A stretch of 64,000 nucleotides of DNA from Diadema setosum (GCA_033980235.1 CM067070.1:11230046-11294045), one strand, 5' to 3'. Counted from the stretch's first letter, positions 13,801 through 26,095 are shown. Notes: generated by a model from the sequence alone, not told the origin. Program-made: numbers and translations.

Positions 13801-14196
13801 TAGGCAGTCACGTTACTCCTGCCTGAAGAAGTCAGCGTTCCCACGTGGATTTCTTTTTTATTCTAATTTACTAGCCTAATATCAATGATTTGGACCAAAG
13901 ACGGCTGAAGGAAAAGGCGTGTGCAATTCGGTGCCATCTTTATTTCGACCATGGATCTACTACTATGAACTATAGACAAAGATCTTTCTTTAATCTAATC
14001 ATCACATCAGTTACCTGAATATGTGCATTTTGATGAGTACATTAAATAGAGGTTTGGACAATGACGATTGTGTAATCATGCATCTTCACTGACAAAAGAA
14101 TCGTATCCCTCATTTCTTTCTTTGACTGAAGTGCTCAGCTGCCATTGAATAATCAATGACAGGTTGCAGCAAACCTCAAACTTGTGTGTCACAAAA
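13801..14196. other. non-coding
   Basis: No gene or clear repeat is seen here. Confidence 0.5.
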
Positions 14197-14198
14197 TA

Positions 14199-14638
14199 AG
14201 CCAGTTCGGGGTTCCACTTTGAGCATGAGCAGAAAAAGGTCATCTGTACCCGCAGAGCATGTTGGTTTTTTATTCACCGAGATAAGCATCTGTGATGTAA
14301 TGATTATTCAAGTGATAATTATGAGTGGTGCTTGCCAGCACATCCACCTGACAGCAAAAGTGGTATTTGACAATATCAATAGAAAAAGATTGTTGATGCA
14401 TTCAATGCAAAATAATGAAATGGATGCTTTCCAAAGTGCTAATTGATGGATCATTCTGGTCACCTGGTCTACGCAAGTTCATTCTTTGTTTGAACATGAC
14501 TGATGAATTCCATAAATTGTTGCTTGGGGTAAGCTAAAATACCTTCTCTCGCTTGAAAACTCGTGGAGTGCCTAATCAACTGAGAAAGAAGAAAGGTCAT
14601 TTGTACCGATGTGCCCATGAGCTAACCCCGAACTGGCT
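14199..14638. mobile_element. MITE with TA duplication (Tc1/mariner-like)
   Basis: The termini AGCCAGTTCGGGGTT (14199) and its reverse complement, ending at 14638, are nearly perfect inverted repeats, flanked by TA at 14197-14198 and 14639-14640. Further in, GGTCATCTGTACC on the left pairs loosely with GGTCATTTGTACC on the right, the latter in direct orientation. The 440-bp length, TA duplication and lack of coding fit a non-autonomous Tc1/mariner-type element (inference). Confidence 0.6.
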
Positions 14639-14640
14639 TA

Positions 14641-15045
14641 TGGGTAATTAATGTAAGTGGACACTGGACACGCATGTAACGTTGCTTTGAATGGTACGTT
14701 ACTTTTCTTCTTTCCTTTTCTGTGAAAGAATGCGCATAACTGATGGGCAAACCTGTCAGAATATTTTTTTTTAATAAGTTTACGTACATTCCAGCAGAAA
14801 CTGGCACGCACGGACCAATTAACAAGAGATGAATATTCATGTTTATTATCTTCTGATTCATTTCGTGTTATGTTTGCCGAAAAAAAAGAAGGAATGAAAT
14901 AAATGAAATGAAATGAATGAATGTGTTGGAGCCTACTAGTTGGTCCAAGTTTCGACAAAGGTGAAACAATTCGCAGTGAATGTTTGGAAACTTGTTATTT
15001 TGCCCCCCTCCCCCCTCACCCTCGGAGGGGACTTGAAGATTACCC
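14641..15045. other. non-coding
   Basis: No gene is recognised. A short (AATG/AAATG)n stretch lies at about 14892-14925. Confidence 0.5.
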
Positions 15046-15049
15046 TTAA

Positions 15050-15560
15050 AGGGAAAGTCGGGGCGATTATCATTAGGTTCACATTATAATTATGTGATAT
15101 TACATAAACTGACAGCTCCATGTATAGATTTGTGAAATTTAGTGTGGTCCTTGAGCAGAGAAACCAACACTCTGAAAAAAAAAAAACAAAATAAATCACA
15201 CTGAACAACATGAACAAGGATGATGACATAGGAGGCTCACATACTTAAGAAATATAGACATTTAATTCCATTACAATACTGCTCTCTTAATAAGTTTACG
15301 TGTGTAGAATTTATGTATGCCATTTTCTTTCGTTCTGCTTCCTTGACCCCCTCCCCATGCATTCTTGATTAAGGTGAAGATGCTACGTTATCATTCGTGT
15401 TCATTGTGATTTGTTATGAATTTTGAAAATATTCTCATTCCTAATTCACAATGCATTTTGAAACTCTGTAGGCCTACCCAGTGTAACTATATATATATAT
15501 ATATATATATACATTTTTTTTTTCAGAGGTAAAAGTCAGAAAATCATCCGGATGTCTCAT
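15050..15560. mobile_element. TTAA-flanked MITE, family B copy 1
   Basis: TTAA lies at 15046-15049 and 15561-15564. The right end, reverse-complemented (ATGAGACATCCGGATGATTT), matches the left end of the other B copy at 29621 (AGGAGACCTCCGGATGATTT). Both copies carry the phrase AACAAGGATGATGACAT and a segment around TCCATGTATAGATTTGTG. An (AT)n run lies at about 15489-15511. The right TTAA is also the left TTAA of the adjacent family A element. Confidence 0.7.
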
Positions 15561-15564
15561 TTAA

Positions 15565-15939
15565 AGGGATCGTAAAGTTTTGGATGAGACCTGATTTCAC
15601 AGGTTTCTTACATTTGTTGGTGAGATAAAGAGAAACCTCTTATGAAATATGAACGAGCATGTAATTCCATCAGGAATTCAACGTTTATTTGATCAAAATT
15701 GGTTTCGTAATGGCTGAGATATCCAAAACAGTGCGATTCTGATAAAGTGTGGGACTCACACTTTTTACGATCGCTTTGTTTTACTTTGTTTTTGAGTGTT
15801 TCAGTCATTCCAAACCCGATTTTCATCAAACAAACATTGAATTCCTCTTAGAACGGTATGCTCTGTACTATTTCATAAGAGTTTTCTTGCAAAAAGTTAA
15901 AAGCCCAATTCTCATCTCCACCAATACTGTACTATCCCT
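15565..15939. mobile_element. TTAA-flanked palindromic MITE, family A copy 3
   Basis: TTAA lies at 15561-15564 and 15940-15943, with termini AGGGAT/ATCCCT. The left half pairs with the right half nearly end to end; for example CTTATGAAATA at about 15639 has its complement around 15880. Small ORFs on both strands are by-products of this symmetry. Confidence 0.8.
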
Positions 15940-15943
15940 TTAA

Positions 15944-16697
15944 ACATCTCAGTACTACAGTATTTGATACTTAAAATCGATCCGAACAAATAATGAAAAA
16001 TAACATTCCAAATCAACTTCTTTCCAAGATAGATCAATATTATGAAATAATGAGATCTTGATCAAATTTATCAAATTCTTCATTTTGTTTAGCAAAACTC
16101 GCCTCTGACTTTACGTGCCCCCTTCGTAAAGCATTCATCCAGGTCAAATATAGTTTGCCTATCTCTTAAAATCAGTCATTGAAATCATCTTTAAAATAAA
16201 TCAATAGTCCCGGCTCTGAATGATATCGCTCCATACTCCATTGCTCATGATTAACTTTAGTTAGCCTCTTGTATTCGTTTGTATTATTATGCAGCCGAGT
16301 TTTGCCTTGGCTACACTTGTCACTACAGTGACATAACATTCTGGAAGTTGTTTGCGGTTTGGAAGGGGGATCCACCCCCCCCCCCCTCCACACACACACA
16401 CACACACAAACACACCATACACTCAAAATTCAATTCAAAATTTAGTTCAAATTATTTCAATTCAATCATCATTTATTTCCATCCAACAGAAAAAAGTGAC
16501 ACAAGATACAAAGCACATATATTATTCACAAATCATATCATTTTATCAACTTGTAATAACTTCATCAACCAGAATGTGGATCGTAAAGTATGGCATCATA
16601 AAATAGATTGTATGATCACTTAAATGAAATGAACACAGAGCAGCAATGCATACTTGACAGAAAAGTAAGGACAGAAATGAATGGTCCATTGAAAAGC
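15944..16697. other. non-coding; (C)n(AC)n tract
   Basis: A C-run followed by (AC)n lies at about 16374-16414, then AATTCAA-rich DNA. No gene is recognised. Confidence 0.55.
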
Positions 16698-16721
16698 TGG
16701 GCCTGTAAACTGGGCCTGTAA

Positions 16722-19166
16722 ACTTTTGTCAGTACATTAAAAGGTTCATTGAATTTAGCGGAAATCGTCGTCTCTGCACATTCTGTCATTCAAAATTGCA
16801 AGTTGATCGTTCAAATTAGCATTTCGATCAATGAAATTTGCACATGTGCCTTTCGAATAAATTCGTTGAACGGGCATTCAAATTTGCACTTACTCTTCAG
16901 TCATTCAAATTCGCCAGCTGCCACTGGCCGAAAAGGGTATTTCAGTCATTCAATTTCGCGTATGGGCAGTCAAATTCCAAGCATGTTCATTCAAATCGAC
17001 GTCATGTTATTTCTTTTTTTGAAAAGTGAGAACATTTAAACGCGTATTTCTACGTTACTTTTTGTTTCATCCACGCACAACCCCCAAAATCAGCCTGCTC
17101 GGCGACCGGTCGGCGAGTTTTTAGCCAAAACCGGTCGGACAACGACCGGTGACCGACCAGTTACCGACCAGGCGCCACTGGTTTTTAGGGCATCGGTCGG
17201 TCGCCGCTGAAGTTTAAACGTGGAGTTAAAATTTCAGCGGCGACCGACCAGTTTTCACTCGCTGCCCAAAATGCTCTCGGTGTCCGAGCGGGAACCGCCC
17301 AGGCACTGACCTGATCGAGCGGTCGCTGCGGAGCGATTTAGGGAACAATAGAGACAAAAATGACAACAGCACAGATGAAAAGCAAGAGAATAGACCGAGC
17401 GGTCGCAGTCGAGCGATTTAGGGACTGAAAAAAAAATAAGATAAAAATGACAGAAGCACTGAAGGAAACCAGGGACTAGATGGAGAAGATAATCTAGCGC
17501 AATATGGAAGAAGCAGGGGGAGGGATAAGAGGCAAGGAAACCGGCCCCACCAACATCTCAGCATCTCAACATCTCGGCAAGGCAACCAACATGAGGGACA
17601 TGGAAGTCAGAGGCAACCACTTTGGGGCAAAAGAGATGAAAGCTAAAAGTTAGTGTCGATATGTTGACGTAGTTAAATATGGTTTGGTTACCTTATCATT
17701 CATCAAAGGCCTATTGATTGAAGAAGAAATGAATGACAAGAGATGGGGAAAATTAAAATATGAAATTAAATATGAAATAGAAAAATACTGTCAAATATAT
17801 ATTATAGAAGCTAGCAAGATATTTTGGAAAATTCTAATCTATTCTAATATTTGTTCCATCTTGGGTGTTCCTCACTTTTGTTTTATTTCCTAATTTCTAG
17901 TTATCTGGTATCACATAGCCGAGGCTTGTTAGTTGATAATTTAACTCTTAGATCTTTTGCCTCGAGTTTATCTTAATAAATTAATCAATTAACACATCAC
18001 AAATCACATAGGTACATAGGTACATTAATAAACACAGGAAGCTCGTGAGAAATTTCCGGCAGAGACCGGGGGGTGGCCGTCGGTACGCCTACGGGTCACC
18101 GGTAGATGACCTATCGATCACCCGTCGGTCGTTGAGCAATTTCGTAAAAATCGGCCGATGGCCGGTGGGAGATCGTCCAGTTGCCGATGGGGCATCGCTC
18201 GGTGACTGCTCGGACTCTGCGCGTTGCAGATCCCCATATTTCCCCAAAATTTTACTGAAAATCGATCGGTGACCGACGGGAAATCGACAGGGCACTGCTC
18301 GGTCATCGCTAGGGTTTTACAGCCTGCTCAACATCTCCAAAAACTGCTGAGCGGTGCCAAAATTTTAGCAGCCGCCGAGCAGGCTACAAATCGGTCGGTC
18401 GCCGCTCTGAGTTGTGACCGTTGCCTTAAACAGTAAAAGTATCATATTGTTTGACCCTGTATAACTCGAGTTTGTTGATCTGTAACGCCCCTTTTCTTTC
18501 ATACATGTCATTTTAGGCCTACATGTACCAATACTACAGACTAAGTTCATCTTCTTACGGTCATTACAGCACAAGTTAGATACAGACGTATTTCTCAAGA
18601 AGAAAGAAAAAGAATTAAAGAGACATTTGATGATCATAACCTTGACCTCCAGATCTGGCCGACACACTCGGAATAAAGCGCTCAACGGCCAGATAAGTTG
18701 TGGCCACATACACTATCTTCGGACTGGAAGACTCAATAAGCACATTGACGGAAAAAAAAAATTGACAAAATCTTCAAAATAAATACGAAAATATGAAATG
18801 TAATGACGCTTGCAAAACAGTAACTATGTTAAGAAAGTAAAGAAAGAACAGAAGCATAAACATGCGTGATAAATTGACTGCGAAAGATGTGAAATTGAAT
18901 GCCCCAAAATGCATTTGAATGAACGAGAGCAGCATGTCCGCGATCACGTGACTATATCATTCTAAATTGATTGAACGAATAACGAAATGGTGCTTGTTTT
19001 ACGAATTTCAATTGAAAAAGCGTTAATTAGAATGTGGCTAAAGGTAATTTGAATGCTCCAAAATGAAACTGAATGAAGAGATCATGAAATTGAAATACCG
19101 AACAAATCATCTACGCTAAATTTTGCTAAATTGAATGCAGCAATTAGGAATTGGACTGACAAAAGT
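16722..19166. mobile_element. large inverted-repeat element, family E
   Basis: ACTTTTGTCAGT at 16722-16733 recurs in inverted orientation at 19155-19166. The flanking ~300 bp on each side are full of opposed CATTCAAATT-like (left) and GAATGCCCCAAAATG-like (right) words. The middle is occupied by a different element (17092-18385). It has no coding capacity. The ends are approximate and no target duplication is clear. Confidence 0.45.
17092..18385. mobile_element. element with CGGTCGGTCGCC subterminal repeats
   Basis: AGCCTGCTCGGCGAC at 17092 is matched in inverted orientation by GCCGCCGAGCAGGCT, ending at 18385. Near each end the motifs CGGTCGGTCGCCGCTG, GACCGACCAG and CGATCGGTGACCG recur many times, and similar words run on to about 18420, so the right boundary is uncertain. 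About 17315-17465 holds a two-copy tandem repeat of about 80 bp (GAGCGGTCGC...GAGCGATTTAGGGA). There is no protein domain. Clustered subterminal repeats are usual transposase-binding arrays in DNA transposons (inference). Confidence 0.5.
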
Positions 19167-19189
19167 GCGAAATTGGCCAGAAAAACCTA

Positions 19190-21465
19190 TAATCATGTTA
19201 CTATTAAAATATCATCCAAACAAAACCCAGCACTGTCTCTCGGTCGCAACTATAGCAATTGCTCCTTTGTAAAAAAAAAAACAAACAAACAAACAACAAC
19301 AAAACGAAACAAAAAAAAAACAACAACTACAAAAATCAGAAAACAAGTCAAAAAACAAACACACACAAAAAAAATCCCCCTCACTCTTTCCGTGTTGCAA
19401 ATCTGAACTGACAAACCTAACGATAATAATCGGAGCATAAAGCGCAAAATGAAGATGTTTGGCCAACAGCTGTTCCTTCGTGTATCATTTGTCTCTTCAT
19501 TGCATTGGTAATTTTGAATTTTACTGCGTATCTCACATTCATCTCGGGGAAAGACTTGATAGAATACTGAATGAATGCAGAAAATCTTATCAAGATCAGA
19601 GATAAAACAACCCTTTAAAGATAAAAAATTCAAATTTGAGAGAGGTACCGGAACAATAATCTTCTATATAGGTTGTTTTGCCAATCAAAGGATAGGTAAA
19701 GCACATTCGATTCAGACGCCTTTAGGTATACGTCTACAAGCGGAATAAATAATAAAATGTGACAAACAGCAAGGGCTCAAGTGAGACAGGTTGCTTTTTT
19801 ACCTTGTAAAATACTGACAATAAATGATAAACATTACAATAAAAAACAAACAAACATCAAAGCACTAAATGAGGTTATCGGAGCTGAAGGGGTTGTATAT
19901 TTTGTATTTTTCCTCCTATGTCTAAAATCAAGCTTACCACGATGTGTACCTCTCTTTCTTATCTGTTCTTTGCATGTGTATAATACTGCATGCATAATGC
20001 TTGTATTTTCATCCTGTGTGGACCCCTCTGAAAACCAGCCGGTGGCTGACAAGGGTGTTCCACCCCATGAGTGGAAAAAAGAAATTAAATTGAATTAAAT
20101 AGATTGCCGTTTCTTTCGCAGACAATTAGATAACGCTCTTGCGTTTTTTGTTTGTTTGTTCGTTTGTTTGTTTGTTTTTGAAAATTCTCTCTCATGCCCG
20201 AAACTTTTATTTCTCCGCGGGAAACATCCATGACAATTACATAAGGCCCGGAAAACCTGGATGGGACAAGAATGACCTAGTCTGTTCATGTACTAGTATA
20301 TCAAGATGAGTACCATGTCTGTATCTAGGAAATTCGTGGATCTGTAGATTGTTATCTTTTAGCGGGTTCGGGTCAAAAAACAGTGTTTATTTGCGCACAG
20401 TAGGGTTGTGTGACTACATGAAGTTCGTGTGTGCTTACATATTTTTTTTTTTCATGGCGTATGTGTGGACATTGGTGCGTGCAAGAGTTTGTGTTACGAA
20501 ATGAATTGTGTGCACTTGCGTGTGGATATGTGATGTGCTGTGCGTGTTTTCGTTTGTTTGTTTTTTGTTTGTTTGGTTTTTTTTTTATAGATGTGTAGGT
20601 TGTAAAATGAGTGCGACCACTTATACAGGCAAAATTGTCTTGCTTGTCATAGCCATATCGATGGTTTTGTAAATAGTATTTTTTCCTAAACTATTCATCA
20701 CTTTTATATAACTTCCTACATAGAACAAGCGTAGCACCCTTTTAACTGCTCTTAAGACCTTATTATTTCCTACCAAAATCTCTTACTTATATAGAAATTA
20801 CAATCTCATTAAACTTCGATGAGGTCACGCTTTTCATTACAACACAGATACATTTCTTTTAAATTCTTTCAAACATGTTACATGTGACAATTATTGTAGA
20901 CCTTATATGCTTTCATTATTCCATTAATGATATAAGTGACTGCAGTGTCTGACAGTGCGTGCCACTGTGTAGGTGAAAATGTTTTACCTATTTCAATGAT
21001 AAGGTAAACGATAGGTCTAGTTCTGTAGAACCCTACAACATCAGAAACAATTCATGTCTTCTTATACGACATGTCCCTTATTAGATAAGTTGTGCTGTTG
21101 GTAATCTTATATAAAATAATTTATACTAAGAGGTTGCCTTTATGGTTATGCTAAGGTTGTTTAATACATTGCATGCATTACTATCACTTTCGGGAGTCCT
21201 CGAATACTCCGATAACGACATCCGAACAGACGAAGTTGGCAAACCGTGATGTACGTTCCTTTTGATAAACAAGCAAAACGAAGGCTGCTGCTAGCAGTCT
21301 GCAGGAACCGTCGAATCGATCTTCTCCGAAGGAGAAAACGAGTAGATCTTTGCCTTCCAAAGGTGTGAGACTTTCTGCTCATAAATCTTCCCAATGTTTG
21401 CAATATCCACCTATCACGCGTCTTTCCGACAGGGTTCTATCAAAATTTCTTAAATAAGCCGTGAA
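19190..21465. other. non-coding
   Basis: 19268-19372 is A-rich (CAAA)n/(CAACAA) sequence, and 20140-20175 and 20550-20590 have (GTTT)n tracts. The block at 20005-20100, ending AAATTAAATTGAATTAAAT, looks like a retroposon 3' tail but has no coding part. No gene is recognised. Confidence 0.5.
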
Positions 21466-21469
21466 TTAA

Positions 21470-21845
21470 AGGGCCGGTGGGTTTCCAACTTTTTTGTTAT
21501 TTTTTTAAGGTAATGAAAAACGTCATCTAAGATATGAAACAGCATTAAATTCTAAGTAGAATTCACAGTTCTTTTGGTGAAAATTGGTTTTAAAATGACT
21601 GAGATATCCAGAACGAAGCGATCCTAATAAAAGGTTGGAGCCACCTTTCACTAGGATCGCTTTGTTTTAATTTGTTTCGAGAAATCTCAGCCATTCCAAA
21701 ACCGATTTTCATCAAAACACTTTGAATTCCTCTGGGAATTGTATGCTATAATAATTTCTTACAGTGGTTTGTGTAATAGAGTACAGTGCATCTTGCAAAA
21801 AGTCGCAAGCTGAATTCTTATTTCACCCAATAATATACAGGCCCT
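21470..21845. mobile_element. TTAA-flanked palindromic MITE, family A copy 4
   Basis: TTAA lies at 21466-21469 and 21846-21849, with termini AGGGCC/GGCCCT. It shares the interior with the other copies (TGACTGAGATATCC, GGATCGCTTTGTTTTAA, CTCAGCCATTCCAAAACC). This copy has diverged at the extreme termini but keeps TTAA. Confidence 0.78.
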
Positions 21846-21849
21846 TTAA

Positions 21850-22867
21850 CGTTAGAATTCAGAGTGACAATACGCCATGCAGCCCCAAGTCTTAAATGTT
21901 GCACTCTACCGGTAGGAAATGATGCCATTACGTGGATATAAATTCAATTTCATAAAGAAAAGCACGTTATAGTTGCCTGACGTGAGGGCGTGGAATTCAA
22001 GATTCTTTGTTTGAATAATGACATATCTAGTAATTCTAATCCTCGATAAAAATCATTTTCCTATCGAGGCCACCTACGAAGTGTTTATTGAAAGGAATTT
22101 ACCTTCAGGCAACAGTTATATCCTTCCTCTTTAACAGAAAGGAGTCTATATAAGCGATAGTCACACTTATCGCTCCCTTACTCTTCCTTCCTCGCCCCCC
22201 CCCCCCCCCCCCCAGTCTCCCCTCTCGCTATATATATATGAGAGCGCCCTCCCTTCAGGAAATACGGGTAAATTAGGCACTAAATGTAGAAAGAATATTG
22301 ATCTAACATGCCTGATGGCACCTGCTTTAAGCCATCGTCAATTTCCTATTATGCATTCGTAAATTCATCCGTTTCGAGCATTTTGGAGCAGGGGTTTCAA
22401 GTGAAAGGGAATTTCCCGGTTTTTATGGACCTGAAAACGGTATCCGTATAGAGCTTGATTGCTGAGAGCATTTTCTGCGGGTTGGAAAACGTTACTCAAT
22501 AGAAGCGTGGGTGTACATGTATAAAAGGATTATAACGTACAAATACGCACATGCCATTAAAAAGAAAGTAATCAAATATTGCTCACCATGCAGGCAGAAT
22601 GTATTTATATCTTATTCAAATGTCACTAAAGGCGAAGCTAACCTTCATTTTTTTTTTTCGCAAAATGATTATCATCATTCAAAATGAATAGCCTTTATTG
22701 AGCTGAATTAAATCATCCCCTTGGATTTCACTTTCATTTGCTATGAGTGTTTTTGTCAACGAGGAATTACTATAGCAAAACAATACCACCTACAATTCAC
22801 GCTCGTATACGCTAGGCGATTACAATTATTCATCTTATGTACAATGAATAATGATATTAATAGTAAT
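21850..22867. other. non-coding; poly-C run
   Basis: A C-run lies at about 22195-22213, followed by (TA)n at about 22230. A short inverted pair, AGTTGCCTGA (about 21971) and TCAGGCAAC (about 22106), could be an old hairpin. No gene is recognised. Confidence 0.5.
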
Positions 22868-22907
22868 ACTACTACTACTAATAATAATAATAATGATAAT
22901 AATAATG

Positions 22908-22941
<34 letters not shown>

Positions 22942-22952
22942 TAATAATAATG

Positions 22953-22990
<38 letters not shown>
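22868..22990. repeat. (AAT)n array, SINE tail
   Basis: An AAT-rich array with GAT interruptions adjoins the SINE at 22991 and is its (ATT)n 3' tail on the minus strand. Confidence 0.9.
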
Positions 22991-22991
<1 letters not shown>

Positions 22992-23199
22992 TCTTATTTA
23001 CCCGGCCACTGCTCTACCAGAGGACCCTGCCTTTGTTATTACCCTAGCGTTGCCAGGTACCCATTTATACACCTGGGTCGAGATGGACATCGTGGGTAAA
23101 AGCATCTTGTCCAAGCACGTAAGCACAGGGCGGGATTTGAACTCGGGTCCTCAGTTTGGGAGTCGGGAGTCTTATCCACTATGTCACAGCGCCCCCTGG
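22991..23199 (-). mobile_element. tRNA-derived SINE, family S1 copy
   Basis: On the minus strand the head GGGGGCGCTGTGACATAGTG carries the A-box region and the B-box is GAGTTCAAATCCC (about 23145-23132). A conserved body follows (GGACAAGATGCTTTTACCC, then AAATGGGTACCTGGCAACGC) and the copy ends in the (ATT)n tail at 22990. It is clearly the same family as 45606-45828. Confidence 0.8.
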
Positions 23200-23569
23200 T
23201 TACACACGGTGAACACCTGTTATAACGAACACTGTAATAACAACATTTCAGATACAACGAAGTGAAGGGCAGAAAATTATCATTTAGATATGCATTGTCC
23301 ATTTTCTCTTTTTTCGGATGTAGGGAAATTTCGATAAAACGAAACAAAACTGCCGGTTCCGGGGACTTTGATATAACGAGAGCCAAATGTAGACAGAAGG
23401 AGGCACAGACTGTACTCACACCTCCGAGAGTACAACATACAATTTAAATCAACACAGTAGCGAGCATCATCGGACCACAATATGCAAATATGTCTTGTTT
23501 CGAACATAATTCGTACAGGTGAGATTTAACCAAGTACAATATTATGAAATTTCCTCAATGACAACAAAC
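23200..23569. other. non-coding
   Basis: Words such as TTATAACGAACACTG and GATATAACGAGAGCC (23219-23380) recall pogo/Tigger-type termini, but no inverted pair with a TA duplication could be closed. No gene is recognised. Confidence 0.35.
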
Positions 23570-24070
23570 TTTTCAGCGTGAAGGTAAAACTTAAAGACAT
23601 CGTTTTTTTTTTTTTACCATTTTGAAGATGAAACAAAAACCCAGCATCAGTGTTTCAAAATAGTTCTAAAATGTGAGTTAGAGATAAAAACAACCAATGT
23701 AAATACTTAAATCAGTATAATCGATATTAAGTATTGTTAAATATACGAAATGTGAGCACACGTAATAACAAAATTGTCTCTAGAATAAATCACCTACAGT
23801 AATGGTTTATTGAGAAAAAATTGTGGTAAATCCATTATTAATTTATACTTTATTGCGAAGTTTTTTTTTTAAATAATTATAGTAGGATGTTTTGTGATAC
23901 TACTCCTCCCCCGGAAAAAAGAGGTATATATGCAATGTATAACATATTGCAGATAATGATTTTTTTTTCTTCTTTGGGAGGGCAGAACTGACCTACAGAT
24001 AAACATCAAATCTGATAACTCGAATATTAATCTTTAAATCACTGCTCCCAATGGTAAACAACACCCTTAA
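23570..24070. repeat. dispersed repeat, family C copy 1
   Basis: This segment aligns with 30095-30460 in the same orientation. Shared phrases are ATAGTTCTAAAATGT, GTATAATCGAT (versus GTGTAATCGAT), ATCAAATCTGATA (versus ATCAAATGTGATA) and CCCAATGGTAAAC (versus CCCAAAGGCAAAT). It is non-coding, with unknown ends. Confidence 0.5.
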
Positions 24071-24184
24071 CGCCGAGTTCATAATTGCTCTAATTTGTTA
24101 CGAGAAGTAATGTCATCGACAGAAAAGTGAAAGTTCCGTTTAATTTATACAAATGATTTGATTTAAATTCAGTTTATTTTCATA

Positions 24185-24867
24185 TGTGACCCGCCACAAC
24201 AAATTGATCCGAAATTCACTGACGGCTGAGCCGAGAAAATTGAGTTTGAAGACAGATCATCAAAATCGGTCAAAAACAATTGAATATCTGTATCTGACAT
24301 AATTTTGTAGTCTGATGCTTCGTCTATCATCTGCTGAAATTTCGAAGCAGAATGAGCGACGGAAAGGCAAGAAATTAGGGTTTGTTTTTTTTTTTTCCTG
24401 AGCCATGATTTTCCGACTTTCAACGGAACAAAAATGTGTCCGAAGATTTCGATTTGGCGCCACAGATAGACTCTGCCCCTACCAATGAGGACGTGATCTT
24501 ATTGGTCAGTGCATGGTATCCTGGTTATTGATTGGTCGTGTGTAGCTTAACTGGCGCTAAGCTTGAATGAGCATCGCGGAGGTTGTTATGAGCAGACCTT
24601 TTATTGTCGAAAGGTGAAAACTGTCTTACCTCTCCTTGATCACGGTTGCGTCGAAAGGAAAACTATGAAGGTGGTTTTCTCGAAACGGTGATTTCCTAGA
24701 CCACTCGATATGCTTTCATAACATCATCGATAGCTCCGCAACCGAGTATTTTTATGAGTCGTGTTATATATGAAATTAAAGCAGAAGTGTAAAAGAATAA
24801 TTTCATGTCTTTTTCACAAAAATTGATATCCCCCGACGTTCGGATCCTTTTGTTGCAGCGGGTTACA
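24185..24867. mobile_element. inverted-repeat element M2 with TA flanks
   Basis: The left end TGTGACCCGCCACAACAAA and the reverse complement of the right end TGTAACCCGCTGCAACAAA match at most positions and continue into GATCCGAA on both sides. TA (or ATAT) flanks the element at 24183-24184 and 24868-24869. At 683 bp it is close in length, and in its first seven bases, to M1 at 57375-58065, but the interiors differ. No coding sequence. Confidence 0.6.
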
Positions 24868-24869
24868 TA

Positions 24870-25750
24870 TTTTCTTCTTTCTCACGTCATAATAACAAAA
24901 TTGCAAAGATCTCCAGCGCATAATAGTTTGCATTACTCTAAATATTATCGAGGTAAAAACTAATTGAAAGCATTTTTAAGTAGAGACAATTCAAATCATT
25001 CAGTTTGCATACATGTGACCGCGAACAATAACAATGTTTCATGCTCAAACAGTATGCCATAAAATCCAACTTCTCTTTACATTTCCCTTGATTGTATACA
25101 ACTGAAAGGGCATTTTTGTAGAACGTCACTAGAGCGTAAATGTTTTAGCTTTGATTGATTAAAGAGACCATTAAGGTCAGTCAAAATTTAACTGAATTCA
25201 TTCCCAGATGAATAAATTGGGGTATACCGGTAGCTTTCCAATCTATAAGCTATATGAGAGGCATCGCTGGTAGCGTGTGTCAGCTGATGTATACGTACAC
25301 ATGTCACGGCCTATAGCCAAAAACCTCCAATGACCGGGTTAATGGACCGAAACTAATTGACGAAATTAAGCGTGTCCATAAACGATGATGGCAATCTTGC
25401 CAATTTGGATTTAAAGTATATAGAATCTGTTTTTATCACCGATTATGAAATAATTATAAAAAACAAACAAGGTATATACTTCACATTTGCCTTCAAGCAG
25501 CTTTCAAGATAAACAACAACAACAACATAATTATGATAATCCCTTAACCCCACCTTACTCAGTGGCAAGTATCAGCCTTTACCGCACAAGATATCAAGAT
25601 ATCATGTCATTTAAACATGTACCATCATGAGGGGGATAATAATAACAACCTCCATTGATTTCCCTCTGTCCCAAAGACATCATTCTCTGTACATTCGCCC
25701 CCTCCCCCTTTCGGTGAGTTTTCCAATGGCATCTCTCTGTCATGACTAAA
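24870..25750. other. non-coding
   Basis: No gene is recognised here. Confidence 0.5.
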
Positions 25751-25751
25751 G

Positions 25752-26095
25752 GGGGTATCTCACCGGGCTTGAAAATAGTTCGCGACTAGTTCGCGACTCC
25801 AGATTTTGCTCGTTGCAGAGACGTCTCCGCGACGTCTCCGCGACGTCTCCGAGACGTCTCCTGTAAATTAGAAAGTCTCTGAGGAGTCGCAAGAAATTCC
25901 AACATGTTCGATTTTTTGGGACCAGTCTCCGCGAAGTCTCCGCGACGTTTCCGAGACGTCTCCATCAGCTGCGGAGACGTCGCGGAGACTAATTATATCC
26001 ACGACTGCTGAGACGTCTCCGCGATGTCTCCGAGACGTCGCCGAGACCTGCTGGAGACCAGAAAAACTGGTGAGAGGTCAACTCTATTTGACGCT
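25752..26095. mobile_element. DNA-transposon end with GTCTCCGCGACG repeats
   Basis: Starting near GGGGGTATCTCACCGGGC, this stretch carries about a dozen copies of GAGACGTCTCCGCGACG-type words, many of them self-complementary. They are separated by AT-rich spacers. Such iterated subterminal motifs are typical of transposase-binding regions. It lies directly upstream of the MADF-like reading frame, which suggests the left end of a Harbinger-like element. The right end was not found. Confidence 0.45.

Noticed and set aside
23215..23400. Second Tigger-like end (TTATAACGAAC)
   Set aside because: Only short motif similarity; no partner terminus.
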